NCBI GenBank assembly: GCA_941918925.1
Contig: OW799233.1
Location: forward strand, 155,786,845 to 155,850,844
Origin: Phyto melanocephala
Lineage: Eukaryota; Arthropoda; Insecta; Diptera; Rhinophoridae
Length of the DNA stretch: 64,000 nt
Reading direction: 5' to 3'
Below the pieces are notes generated by a model that had not been told where the DNA came from, searched no databases, and saw nothing but the letters and a program-made list of their open reading frames with translations. Below are positions 21,801 to 27,780 of this stretch, piece by piece. How positions within the stretch are numbered: the first letter of the stretch is position 1; each line of letters begins with the position of its first letter. A program made the translations under genes and the position numbers.

Positions 21801-23660
21801 TGTCATGTTAATTTGGGTTCATATTTTGCAGGTGCACAAACTATCAACATATACACAACGTTATCAAAAGTCCTTTACTTCGATACAATATTTAGACGGA
21901 CAGACATTGCTAATTAAACTTAGAAAGTGATTTCAATCTGACTGATAACATTTACAAGGACTGCGTTTTATATTTCGGGATCGGGCAACCCCAATGGTGA
22001 AATCTGGCAACTGAAGTTTGAAATTTTTAACAATATACGACTTAAAACATTTTGACATACGAATGCTGAAATCGTGAACTTCTATGTGCGATTGTTTTTA
22101 ACAACGTTCGACATGGATTAAACCAACAACAGTGCAACAATTAACAATTAGATTTTCAACGATGAAACACCATCAAGGATCAGTGTTAATCGATAGTTTA
22201 AGAAATTCAATCGTGGCCATAGTTCGCTCAACGACGAGTTCCATGAAGGTCGTTCAAAATCGGATGTTGTTCCGAATAACATTAATGCTGTGCGTGAAAT
22301 GATATTGCAAGATCACTAAGACCACTATATATTCAGTATTACATGTGGCTATTAAAAACAAACACTTGTTCGCGTTGGATCCCACGCGAAAAAGGCTCAT
22401 GACAATTGATCGCAAGAAATGCTCAAAAAATACGATCGCGGCTGTTCAAAACGTGTTTATGACAGCGAAACAGGGGACCAATTAGGACCTTTATGTATGA
22501 GCACAAAAGTAAACAGTAGTCGACGGTATGGGTCTTCCAAGACGAGCAAGACCCTAAAAAAGCCAATCGGGTTCGAAGCAAATGGTCGCCTATTTTCCCG
22601 AAAAAACTGGGCCTGTCTTAATTGCACCATTAGTGCAATGTAGAACACCGACTTTTGACAGTCATTTCTTTGCCAGAAGTCTTTAGAGAAAAAAGAAAAC
22701 CAAACGTTTAAGACGGATTATTCTCCATCACGACAATGCGAGCTCGCATCCATCAACTCAGACAAGGGTCTTTTTGACCACAAAAAATGATGATTTAATG
22801 AATTATCTGCCGTATAGTCTTGACTTGGCACCCAATGACTTCTTTTAATTCCCGAACAAAAAAACAAATAATCTCGAGGTTAACGCCTTTCGACACATGA
22901 TTGATGTATTCAAAATTCATCATGTGTTCAGAATAAAAATGGCCCTTCAAAAATTGGTTACCACGTATCCAAAATATATGTTTTTCTTTTTTATGGAAAT
23001 TATTTAGAAAAGCAATAAAGTAATTTTCCATGATAAATATTTATTTTAGTGTCTCCAGTCGAGATATATAAAATCCAATCTTCGTATGATGTAACAAGTT
23101 TTATCATAAAAGCACGACTCTATTATAAAAAGAAAAGTGTTTGAACTTTCTGCATTTTAAGCGAAATTAAATTGATCGGGTTTGTCATGGAATCAAAGGA
23201 TATCTATTCATCCGTTAAACGCAGTTTGGGTAAAATAATTACTTTTTAATTTTTTTATATATGAAGTTTGAAAATAATGAAAGAAAGAATATTGTTTTTA
23301 TCTGTAAATGTTGACAGCTGAAGTTCAAAATAAATAATAAATCAAGAACTGATGAATGAATTTGTCCTGTTATAAAATTATTTTATAAACAATGATACAC
23401 AATGGACAATACTAAACAATTTTAATTCACTCGGAATACAAAACTATTCAGGGGGGTAGGTATTTAATCTTGTATAATTTTTCACCATTTTCAGGAGATG
23501 TTTAAGCGAAGAATTTATTATTAATAGATTTCTGAATACTCACTTTTTTATCTAAGCCATATTCCAAGAGTTTTGGATAATCTTCTGTTCTTTCACCATC
23601 GCCGCGATCGTCTGGTTTTTGATTGATGTCATCTACCAGTTCGCCATTGCCTTCCGCCAT
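766..23660 (-). CDS. Syp: Syncrip (hnRNP Q/R orthologue), spliced, C-terminus off the left edge
   Basis: Join, in transcript order, of complement 23544-23660, 20851-21172, 20534-20775, one of 15798-15933 or 9896-10031, 3937-4070, 3713-3841, 3489-3629, 766-875. Every junction has GT donor and AG acceptor and the phases close. The product starts [11 protein letters not shown], has an acidic/NURR RNA-binding region (about residues 25-125) and three RRMs: RRM1 (EVFCGKIP near 168, RGYAFVTF near 208), RRM2 (LFVGNIPK near 250, RGFCFLEY near 291) and RRM3 (VLYVRN near 344, KDYAFVHF near 376). A basic [11 protein letters not shown] start of the tail follows. In Drosophila, Syncrip is an hnRNP that binds mRNAs and controls their localisation, translation and stability in oocyte, neuromuscular junction and neuroblast temporal patterning; that role is known for the family and inferred here. 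The remaining tail exons should lie beyond position 1. Introns are long and full of transposon remains. Confidence 0.95.
949..1200. mobile_element. 252-bp MITE with about 34-bp inverted ends
   Basis: The left end TTAATTCTGTGGCTTGGAGC is matched by the reverse complement of the right end, TTAATTCTGTGGCCTGGAGC; similarity continues through AAAAgGGtCAATGTCA. TTAA lies at both tips and may be a target duplication. There is no ORF. Family not recognised. Confidence 0.75.
1781..1915 (-). mobile_element. MITE family A, copy A1 (hAT-like ends)
   Basis: Ends resemble CAGTGTCAAATTACGGCAT and its complement (GTAAATTCCGGCATTCGATC on the left). The core includes TATAGAGATTCTAATA. The same family recurs at 2139-2249, 8521-8660 and 11480-11612, with fragments at 56840-57000. 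The CAG-first TIR suggests a hAT derivative; this is inference. Confidence 0.65.
1922..2088 (+). mobile_element. MITE family B, copy B1
   Basis: About 167 bp with long imperfect TIRs (TGGATAGCAAgtGAACctCA and the complement at the right end, GTTGCTATCCATAATCGACCC within its last bases). It abuts A1 directly. The second copy lies inverted at 2251-2426. Confidence 0.7.
2139..2249 (+). mobile_element. MITE family A, copy A2 (truncated)
   Basis: Reverse complement of A1 from AGCAGAATCCAGTGTCAAAT to CTCTATCGAT; the expected right TIR is missing where B2 begins. The flank AGCAGAATCC is also shared with A1, so the A1/A2 pair arose by duplication of a larger segment, not by two independent insertions. 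Confidence 0.65.
2251..2426 (-). mobile_element. MITE family B, copy B2
   Basis: Complete 176-bp copy, inverted relative to B1. Ends are GGGTCGATTATGGATAGCAA and its near-complement TTGCTATCCATAATCAGCCC. No coding capacity. Confidence 0.72.
2990..3290 (+). pseudogene. DD37E Tc1/mariner transposase fragment, decayed
   Basis: Plus-strand translation gives [20 protein letters not shown] followed by [10 protein letters not shown], closely matching the C-terminal catalytic region ([15 protein letters not shown]) of the intact element at 13047-14344. The segment before it has stops and a run of T. Only the last third of the catalytic domain remains; no TIRs found. It is a different, older subfamily from the intact copy. 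Confidence 0.7.
3489..3629 (-). CDS. Syp: Syp coding exon 7 (RRM3)
   Basis: 141 nt (47 codons), acceptor TTTTTAG, donor GTAAGT. Encodes [20 protein letters not shown] and then [20 protein letters not shown] to NIE, completing the RRM3 core with RNP1 KDYAFVHF. A 2.6-kb intron follows, carrying MITE and transposon fragments. Confidence 0.95.
3713..3841 (-). CDS. Syp: Syp coding exon 6 (RRM2-RRM3 linker, RRM3 RNP2)
   Basis: 129 nt (43 codons), acceptor TTTTCAG, donor GTATTA. Encodes [19 protein letters not shown] through [25 protein letters not shown] is the RRM3 RNP2 strand; [10 protein letters not shown] is the strongly conserved hnRNP Q/R linker. Short introns of 95 nt (3842-3936) and 83 nt (3630-3712) flank it. 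Confidence 0.95.
3937..4070 (-). CDS. Syp: Syp coding exon 5 (RRM2)
   Basis: 134 nt, acceptor GATATAG, donor GTTTGT. Completes Ala/Pro273, then encodes [19 protein letters not shown] onward with RNP1 RGFCFLEY, ending RRLGTGRTK in phase 0. From memory the Drosophila protein has GLYEVII here, so the Ile at the third position is a possible lineage change. The acceptor has a weak polypyrimidine tract, which is notable because this is the common acceptor for both alternative exons. Confidence 0.94.
4897..4940 (-). promoter_or_regulatory. Strong pyrimidine tract with CAG|GTGAA junction
   Basis: On the Syp transcript strand an unusually pyrimidine-rich run (4915-4935) is followed by CAGCAG|GTGAAC with the junction at 4906/4905. 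This looks like a 3' splice site fused to a 5' splice site, the form of a recursive splice site, in the intron shared by both alternative exons. No plausible coding exon follows it. A similar CTACAG|GTGAA occurs near 9507 but with a weak tract. Splice use is not proven. Confidence 0.3.
4994..5160 (-). promoter_or_regulatory. Candidate RNA-structure docking region
   Basis: Contains TCTCCAGTCATTA (4994-5006), complementary to 14762-14774 downstream of exon 4a, and TTAATTGTCATGAAATCTC (5142-5160), complementary over 19 nt to 8739-8757 downstream of exon 4b. All four sites lie in Syp introns on the same pre-mRNA. The arrangement resembles docking/selector pairs known for other insect mutually exclusive exons. 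The 13-nt pair alone could be chance. Confidence 0.35.
5500..6340 (+). pseudogene. Non-LTR retrotransposon 3' end: RNase H and C-terminal domain
   Basis: 5522-5704 reads [18 protein letters not shown] and then [19 protein letters not shown], matching the end of the RNase H domain (WVPGHxGxxGNExADxLA) of I/LOA-type LINEs. 5707-6048 reads [17 protein letters not shown] and [20 protein letters not shown], matching the C-terminal region after RNase H. The two parts are separated by a stop and frame change. A likely 3' UTR runs to about 6340 and includes a CT repeat at 6218-6241. Upstream RT is absent, so the copy is 5'-truncated and dead. Related to the copy at 16735-17900. Confidence 0.75.
6380..6960 (-). 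pseudogene. Non-LTR retrotransposon C-terminal fragment, antisense to the previous
   Basis: Reading the minus strand, 6415-6480 gives [19 protein letters not shown], the cysteine-histidine C-terminal motif of RNase H-bearing LINEs, and 6830-6905 gives [18 protein letters not shown], part of an RNase H-like region. Several stops and frame changes between. A different subfamily from the neighbouring plus-strand fragment. Confidence 0.6.
7200..7720 (+). repeat. Unassigned repeat debris with an internal imperfect duplication
   Basis: Two related stretches near 7320-7385 and 7572-7645 share the order GTAGAGG..CTTAGATGA, GTCxxGTGAAG and GTGTATCGyACG, about 255 bp apart. Base composition is less AT-rich than the surrounding intron and matches the adjoining LINE fragments, so this is probably retroelement sequence. 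No domain recognised. Confidence 0.4.
8521..8660 (+). mobile_element. MITE family A, copy A3
   Basis: 140 bp from CAGGCCTTAGGGCAAATTAC to GTGATTTTGCCCCTG. TIR core GGCATTCGAACGTG and its complement; interior ATTAGAATCTCTATACCTAAA followed by AGCACAGCGAACTGG. Close match to A4 at 11480-11612. Confidence 0.75.
8739..8757 (-). promoter_or_regulatory. 19-nt sequence complementary to 5142-5160
   Basis: GAGATTTCATGACAATTAA is the perfect reverse complement of 5142-5160. An 8-nt outer pair (CAGGTGAA at 8836-8843 with TTCACCTG at 4901-4908) would nest around it in the same RNA fold. Alternative reading: inverted ends, with TTAA at the tips, of an old composite insertion spanning 5142-8757. Confidence 0.35.
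9391..9406 (-). promoter_or_regulatory. Intronic motif shared downstream of exon 4b
   Basis: ATGAGTAAAGAGAAAG (plus strand) lies 490 nt downstream of the 4b donor; a 14/16 match lies 442 nt downstream of the 4a donor at 15341-15356. On the transcript both read as pyrimidine-rich CUUU..UUUACUCAU. Function unknown. Confidence 0.3.
9896..10031 (-). CDS. Syp: Syp alternative exon 4b (RRM1 end to RRM2 RNP2)
   Basis: 136 nt between acceptor AATTTCCAG and donor GTAAGT. It encodes 45 codons from [18 protein letters not shown] to [11 protein letters not shown] plus one base (C), giving Pro at the junction with exon 5 where 4a gives Ala. LFVGNIPK is identical to 4a, but the residues after it (NRDHDE rather than SKGKEE) and before it (FNNH rather than VPNL) differ, so the change lies next to the RNA-binding face of RRM2. 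It lies 5.8 kb downstream of 4a. The open frame, splice sites and identical length show it is a real alternative exon, not a pseudo-exon. Confidence 0.92.
11300..11722 (-). pseudogene. hAT transposase dimerisation-domain remnant
   Basis: The minus strand reads [20 protein letters not shown] and [20 protein letters not shown], then [10 protein letters not shown]: the hAT C-terminal dimerisation domain (ATSxxSERxFSxAGxIxxxxRxxLxxxxxExLxxL). An upstream part ([13 protein letters not shown]) is separated from it by an inserted MITE A (11480-11612) which happens to keep the frame open. Only about 95 transposase residues remain; the catalytic core was not found. Confidence 0.75.
11480..11612 (+). 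mobile_element. MITE family A, copy A4, inside the hAT remnant
   Basis: Ends AGGGGCCGAATTACGGCATT and GAATGCCGTAATTCTTGGCC. The interior is nearly identical to A3. Its insertion in the hAT pseudogene shows that family A moved after the hAT copy arrived. Confidence 0.75.
12590..12800 (+). repeat. DINE/INE-like terminal fragment
   Basis: Contains ACGGACGGACATAGC, an AT run, TGTAGAAATTACAAACagAA and GGTGAAGGGTATAAAA, the conserved order seen at the ends of other copies in this window (for example 40330-40390 and 48000-48180). Confidence 0.5.
13047..14344 (+). mobile_element. Complete Tc1/mariner-superfamily element, DD37E type
   Basis: 1298 bp flanked by TA on both sides (13045-13046, 14345-14346). 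Terminal inverted repeats: left AAGAATGAGATCAGTGAAAC, right (complement) AAGAATGAGATCGATAAAAC; similarity continues for about 30 bp. Encloses one uninterrupted transposase ORF. It sits in the 4a-4b intron of Syp, transcribed opposite to the host gene. Structural completeness suggests a recent insertion. Confidence 0.9.
13196..14209 (+). CDS. DD37E Tc1/mariner transposase, full length
   Basis: 337 codons with no stop. The N-terminal half has helix-turn-helix DNA-binding segments ([19 protein letters not shown] near residues 25-43; a second one follows). The DDE core is IMDDETYVL (first Asp), [12 protein letters not shown] (second Asp) and [20 protein letters not shown] (Glu). By hand count 92 residues separate the first two Asp and 37 the second Asp and Glu, that is DD37E, a class described in mosquitoes and other animals. 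It would act in the nucleus, cutting at the element's TIRs and inserting at TA. ATG at 13196 is followed by a second at 13202; either could be used. A decayed relative is at 2990-3290. Intact reading frame, but activity is not shown. Confidence 0.9.
   Translation: MKMDSEEKVREKIITIFLKNPSRTYKSIANEIKVSRQTVSRVIKVYNERRSIKRKAGSGAKKGITDPQLASKIVSLLNQNPNLSNRKAALKANCSDFFVRKVKRYEGLKSYKVQKVPDRNSKKNLDAKSRAKELLRNFINKYECCIMDDETYVLADFSQLPGRSYYVADGRGNVDDQFKFQKKTKFPKKYLVWQAICTCGERSSKFITTGTINTDINIKECLQKRLLPFIRKHNKSTYFWPDLASCHYSKSAAEWYETNNIVVVPKEANPPNCPELRPIERYWALVKRVLKDTKQVANTTKIFSQKWSYSSNKVTKDTIKTLMVSIPEKVKQFIKKS
14762..14774 (-). promoter_or_regulatory. 13-nt sequence complementary to 4994-5006
   Basis: TAATGACTGGAGA, about 1.0 kb downstream of the 4a donor. 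Pairing with 4994-5006 would loop out exon 4b. A 13-nt match is within chance for AT-rich introns of this size. Confidence 0.2.
15341..15356 (-). promoter_or_regulatory. Intronic motif shared downstream of exon 4a
   Basis: ATGAGTAAAGAAAAGG, 14/16 identical to 9391-9406 and at a similar distance after the donor (442 against 490 nt). Confidence 0.3.
15798..15933 (-). CDS. Syp: Syp alternative exon 4a (RRM1 end to RRM2 RNP2)
   Basis: 136 nt between acceptor TTCTACAG and donor GTAAAT. It encodes 45 codons from [18 protein letters not shown] to [11 protein letters not shown] plus one base (G), giving Ala at the junction with exon 5. It includes the RRM2 RNP2 strand LFVGNIPK followed by SKGKEE. 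It is the first of two tandem, equal-length, equal-phase versions of this exon. Inclusion with 4b would shift the frame, so the two must exclude each other. It is the closer match to the main Syncrip isoform as I remember it. Confidence 0.93.
15934..20533 (-). other. Syp intron between exon 3 and exon 4a
   Basis: 4.6 kb. 15934-16730 and 18600-20533 are AT-rich with homopolymer tracts and no ORF. The middle holds LINE debris (16735-17900). 17900-18600 is unassigned and somewhat less AT-rich. Confidence 0.7.
16735..17900 (+). pseudogene. Non-LTR retrotransposon: reverse transcriptase to RNase H, decayed
   Basis: Plus-strand frames give [11 protein letters not shown] (RT), [19 protein letters not shown] (RT; compare QHAYRxGRS), [19 protein letters not shown] (RT thumb: KYLGVxLDxKLSW), VFTDGSNM (RNase H DGS) and [11 protein letters not shown] (end of RNase H). 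Order matches an I/LOA-like LINE ORF2; numerous stops and frameshifts. No ORF1 or 3' end seen here. Same family as 5500-6340, which shares LKALKGHYV. Confidence 0.75.
20534..20775 (-). CDS. Syp: Syp coding exon 3 (RRM1)
   Basis: 242 nt, acceptor TTTATAG, donor GTATTT. It completes Gly147, then encodes 80 codons from [13 protein letters not shown] to [10 protein letters not shown]. It carries both RRM1 signature strands: RNP2 (EVFCGKIP) and RNP1 (RGYAFVTF). The exon ends in phase 0 directly before the alternatively spliced position, so either version of exon 4 continues the last part of RRM1. Confidence 0.95.
20851..21172 (-). CDS. Syp: Syp coding exon 2 (NURR/acidic region)
   Basis: 322 nt encoding residues 40-146 and the first base of Gly147. 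It begins [16 protein letters not shown] after acceptor CTTTAAG and ends YTLDVTT before donor GTATGC. The segment [19 protein letters not shown] through [14 protein letters not shown] is the helical N-terminal unit described as the NURR RNA-binding domain of Syncrip. The intron to exon 3 is only 75 nt (20776-20850), the shortest in the window's gene. Confidence 0.94.
21173..23543 (-). other. Syp intron between exons 1 and 2
   Basis: 2.4 kb. 21190-22060 is unassigned; 22090-23035 is a decayed mariner; 23035-23543 is AT-rich with nothing recognised. Confidence 0.7.
22090..23035 (+). pseudogene. Mariner transposase pseudogene, DD34D type
   Basis: Plus-strand fragments in mariner order: [11 protein letters not shown] and [19 protein letters not shown] (N-terminal HTH/linker), [50 protein letters not shown] (second Asp), [13 protein letters not shown] (third Asp, 34 residues later by hand count, hence DD34D). 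Several stops and frameshifts, and the first catalytic Asp region is damaged. TIRs not located. Confidence 0.8.
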
Positions 23661-23662
23661 TT
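23544..23662 (-). CDS. Syp: Syp coding exon 1 (start codon exon)
   Basis: ATG at 23660-23658 opens [11 protein letters not shown] and 39 codons run to GLDKK, followed by the donor GTGAGT (23543 downward). Two bases upstream of the ATG is TTTTACAG, a good 3' splice site, so the exon starts at 23662 and the rest of the 5' UTR is in one or more exons to the right. This start is chosen because it matches the conserved fly Syncrip N-terminus; the longer open frame upstream is intron. The acidic, Asp/Glu/Gly-rich opening is typical of the family. Confidence 0.93.
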
Positions 23663-24930
23663 CTGTAAAATTAAATGAATAACACAAGAAATTAATACAA
23701 AATTTACACTTCAATTTCAAGACTTAAATAACTGATTAAGAAATCAACAAAAGGAAAAATAATATTTTTTGTAGCGAAAAAATTGTTTTTGCGCAAGGGT
23801 GAGTGAACTTTACTGTAAACAAGCTAAAAGTATAATATGAAAAGCAAAAAAATTACGCAAAAATTATTTTTTGCGTTTGCAAAAATTGTCAAAAAAAAAT
23901 CATAAACAAATAAAAAAAAAAAATCAAGATTACTGACAGTGCGAATTCTGTGCACACATTATTCGCGTACTCATACATAATACGTTTCTATTGAACAATA
24001 TACCTAATAGAAATTTTTTTGTTTACCTTGAGGAGTTCAATGAACGCACACAATTTCAATACGTTTGTAAAAAAAAAGCTGACAACAAAAAATCAATTTC
24101 AACAACCAATTTTGCAAAAACCTAACCAGCGTAAAATAAATGTGCGTAATCATATCAAACATTAATCATACGCAGCCACAACGAACGGGAAACACCCTTT
24201 TTCTATATGTGTGTAAGTATATGTATGCAAGTTTCACTTAACTCATACGTATAGTGTTACCAAAATTATAACAAACCTAGTGTGCTTCCTCTTCTCTCTT
24301 TCGATTTGGATGGTGGGAGATTTCATACAAATGTCTAGCATTTTTTTTTTCTACTATGCGGGTTTAATGAACTCTATTGCTCTCATTGTTGTTGTTGTTG
24401 TTCTTGCTGCTAAAAAATGATCAACAGACATTTTAAAACAGCAACGACAATAAAATGTAAGAGAATATACTGCGTATGTGTATTCTATGCGTAGTCCATC
24501 TAAGTTTAGTGTTGCCAAAATGATGTTTTTAACATATTTTTAATGATTTTGTAACCAATAATGATAAGCTAAATGATATTTTTATTTTTAAAGATTTTTT
24601 TTCAATATTTTAATGGTAATTGAGTAAAGAAATTCTTTAAAATACAAATTTATTTTTATAAATTTAACGTCAATTACTAAACTGTAATACCATATTACGA
24701 CAGGCAGCTGAGTTGTCGGCTTAATTTAATAGCTTGTTTTCACTTTTACTCAATTAGGTTTACTCAATTACTATTTGACAACCACAAATATTTTTATTTT
24801 GTTCCATTAAACGTGTAAAATATATTTTCATTAAAAATTTTATTAATTTTGTAATTCAATTTATCTGTGGCAATAATTTATTAAATGATTTTTTCTATGG
24901 TAGATTGAACTCAATTAATACCATAATACT
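23663..24930 (-). other. Upstream of Syp exon 1: intron and possible 5' UTR exon
   Basis: No ORF. On the minus strand CTCAAG|GTAAAC gives a fair donor at 24027/24026, which could end a 5' UTR exon lying about 24027-24250 and spliced to 23662 over a 364-nt intron. The 24030-24250 stretch is slightly less AT-rich. A TTG repeat is at 24387-24402. No TATA or initiator is convincing. Confidence 0.3.
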
Positions 24931-25161
24931 ATGTTCACACACGCGCCTTTTTTGTCAATTTATAATATTAACGCAATTAAAGGCCTTTATTGAGCTCAAT
25001 TTACCATACTCCAAAACCAAAACTCGAAATACAACTGTTCAGTGAGAAGAAAATTCTATAGGTGGCATTTCTAATGTCAAACATATAAATATACAAAAAA
25101 ACAAAAAAAAAATAGTTGATGGAAATTTTAATAAAATGTTAAAATAAATTCAAATACATAT

Positions 25162-25357
25162 CGTTGTTCGTAAATTATTTTGGTCTATGTGACATATAAA
25201 ACCTATAGACATAGGGCCGCATTCATAAAAAATATTTTAGGTTTATTAAAGGCTTATTTGACAGATATTGTAGAGAAATTTGTCAAATAAGTCTTCAATA
25301 AACCTAAAATATTTTTTATGAATACGGCACATAGAACACAATAATTTACGAACGACG
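25162..25357. mobile_element. MITE E nested in D1
   Basis: 196 bp, TIRs CGTTGTTCGTAAATTATTtt and its near complement aaTAATTTACGAACgACG, flanked on both sides by ATAT. The D2 copy lacks it, which defines the insertion. It contains hairpin C1. Confidence 0.7.
25215..25328. mobile_element. Hairpin element C1 nested in MITE E
   Basis: 114 bp, almost one long palindrome: the left arm GGCCGCATTCATAAAAAATA pairs with the right arm TATTTTTTATGAATACGGC, and pairing continues through AGGTTTATTAAAGGCTTATT. The loop is around GATATTGTAGAG. Second copy at 40507-40622. Confidence 0.75.
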
Positions 25358-26554
25358 ATATGTATATAAATGTATAAATATAATTGTAAATATATTTTAT
25401 GAACAGGAAAAAAACTGAGGAGAAGGCGCTATTTGATTTGGTATAAATACATCGTATTTTTACAGCTTTTAAATGCTAATGGATTTAGATAAATTGAGTA
25501 TGTGTGAACATGTGTTTTAATTGCTCAATCAACACTAAATTGAAACATTTAAAAATATCTGTCTAAAAAGGGTATAAGTGCCTAAATTTTATTATGTCGG
25601 AGCAAAATATAAAGTATTGTTACGTTTACATCTTTTATAAACGTTAGTTTATTTCTTTTAAATAAACCGGGGATTCTTTTATTGCAAATAATAATAATGA
25701 TATTAATAATAATAATTCTTCAATTGTCCAAAGTATTCTTTCTTTTTAATAAAAGATGTTAAGTAGCTATTATATTTATAACATTTTCAAGATTATTATA
25801 GATACAAAACCACAATAATCATTTTCACTGATCTTAGGCTTATTAACAGGTATTAGCAGCATCATAAAATATTTTCCGTCACTATGTACAATTACTATTA
25901 GTTTTTAAACTAGGCCGGCAATTTTTTTAATTTTTAAATTAACGTAAAAAAACAATTAAAAATATAAGTTTTGAACATTTTAAAAAAAGTACATGTTGAC
26001 TTTATTTCGTATGTATAACTTTTTCGAGTAAGAGTATTTAATTTTGCTAAAACCTACTGAAAAATAGAATTAGTAAAAAGTTAAAGCTGATTAAGGGAAT
26101 AATGAGTGATTTGAAAAAATGTTGAACCTAGAAGCAACAACGCAACTATTATTAGAAGTTTATTTAAGCTTAAAGCGAAACTGAACGCACAGTCAATACG
26201 AAAAAATCTGCTTACATACATGGTACATACTGCATACATGTAATTTTCCTTTTACTTGAACTATATATTCGATTTTAATAAGCTTAAGCTTTTTAAAGAC
26301 GATATTTGAAACAATACAACGTCAAAGTGGAAAGTTTTAAGAGTAATTAATCACAAATTTATAAATTTATACTTTGTATTTTAATAATTTGTTCTGCTAT
26401 ATACTTTTTTTTTTGGGGAGCAAGAGGTTGCACAAAGCATCCTGTATCTGCCTTGCTTCCATCTCTTCTTGCATCTCTCAGCCATACAAACTTTAAAATG
26501 ACAAATTTTTATTTTCCTTTGATGCTTCTGACAAATTTTGGCTTGTGTGCTTTT

Positions 26555-27480
26555 TTATACCCTTCACCTGTGGTGCACAAGGGTATATATAGCTTTGTCA
26601 TTCCGTTTGTAATTTCTACAATTTTCATTTCCGACCCCATAAAGTATATATTATTTTCTGAAAGCTTATGAATAGAAGAGTCGATTAAGCCCTGACCGTC
26701 TGTCCGTGTGTTGGAAATCAACTTTTAGAAGCAACTATATGTTCCTCAGATCTGTTTATGGTATCAATCTCTTGGAAATATCCAGGAATGAATCGCTATT
26801 GAAATTCAGCAATATCGACCAATAACTTTTTGAGATATGAGCAAACAAACGCGACTGCCTCTGTTTTTTTCCATATTTTAACCACCAAAATTGAAATTTT
26901 TCAGCCATAGAATAATTTATAGGTACCTTTGTTACTATTTGTAGATATAATATGCCTCTAGAAATATTCGTGAAAAATTTTAGATAAATTGGGCTCTAAT
27001 CGGTAAAGTTATAGGCAAAAAATTTTTTTAAATATATATATTCCAAAAATTTACAAACGAAAATCTATTTTTTTCAGCTTCTAGACAACCAAGAGAGTCA
27101 ATATTGGTATCATCTGAAAGCACTTGCCGCTACAAAATGGCGGACAATAAATTTGTATATAGGTTAAATCTGGTATTTTAAAATGTTGCTTCTTGAACCC
27201 TCTCAATATTGGTATCAAATGAAAGGGCTTGACCAGTAGAATACAGTTAATTATTAAAAACTGTAAAATCCAAGATGGCGTCTAAAACAAAATGGCGGGT
27301 CAAATTTTTAAGCTCATTAATATGGGTATCAAATTAAATGGCTTGACTAGTAGAATACAGATAACTACGTAAAAATTCCAAATCAAGGATGGCGTCAGAA
27401 ATAATAAAGAAAAAATGTTGTATAACATGAAATATAGGTTAAGCTACGATGTGGAAAGGTATTTGCGAGTAGAAATAACT
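26555..27480 (+). repeat. DINE/INE-1-like element with internal repeats
   Basis: Starts TTATACCCTTCACCTGTGGT..., with GGTATATATAGCTTTGTCAT, TCCGTTTGTAATTTCTACAA and CCGACCCCATAAAGTATATA, an order characteristic of dipteran INE-1/DINE-like repeats. From about 27100 it carries diverged tandem units of about 105-117 bp, each with AATATTGGTATCAAATGAAA, GACCAGTAGAATACAG and AAAATGGCGG. No ORF. Confidence 0.65.
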
Positions 27481-27639
27481 CCTCCTTCCCTCCTATCCTA
27501 TCACAAACACAGAAAAACAAACTCAAGAGTTTTCAGACTAGATTTCAATTTTTACGCTCTAACCACAGCACTAACACACTTTGTGTGAAATCTATCACTT
27601 TTTAGCTACAGTCTCGTTCGAACTAGTTATATGACTGGA

Positions 27640-27773
27640 ATTATTAAAAAATTAGGTACAGAATAATGAGTCTGCCATCTATCGTTGTTTAGGAATATTT
27701 TGTCACTGCTCGGATTCAAATCAGGTTCCTTCGGTTATCGCTTTAACCACTTCATCATTCCACCTTCTAAATA
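27640..27773 (-). repeat. tRNA-derived SINE-like fragment or tRNA pseudogene
   Basis: Reading the minus strand from 27773: GGTGGAATGATGAAGTGGTT AAAGC resembles a tRNA A box, and AACCTGATTTGAATCCGAG at 27712-27730 resembles the B box (GGTTCGAATCC). The arms do not form a clean cloverleaf and non-tRNA sequence follows (AACGATAGATGGCAGAC), so a SINE head is more likely than a tRNA gene. Only one copy seen here. Confidence 0.4.
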
Positions 27774-27780
27774 GGGCGAA

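Larger units (their letters stand above)
24931..25575 (+). mobile_element. MITE family D copy D1, carrying nested MITEs
   Basis: Reverse-complement match to D2 at 51470-51955 over both flanks (for example ATGTTCACACACGCGCC, GGCCTTTATTGAGCTCAATTT, GCTCAATCAACACTAAATT). ATGTTCACAC is inverted near both ends. D2 lacks the 25162-25357 segment, which is a separate later insertion. No ORF. Confidence 0.65.
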
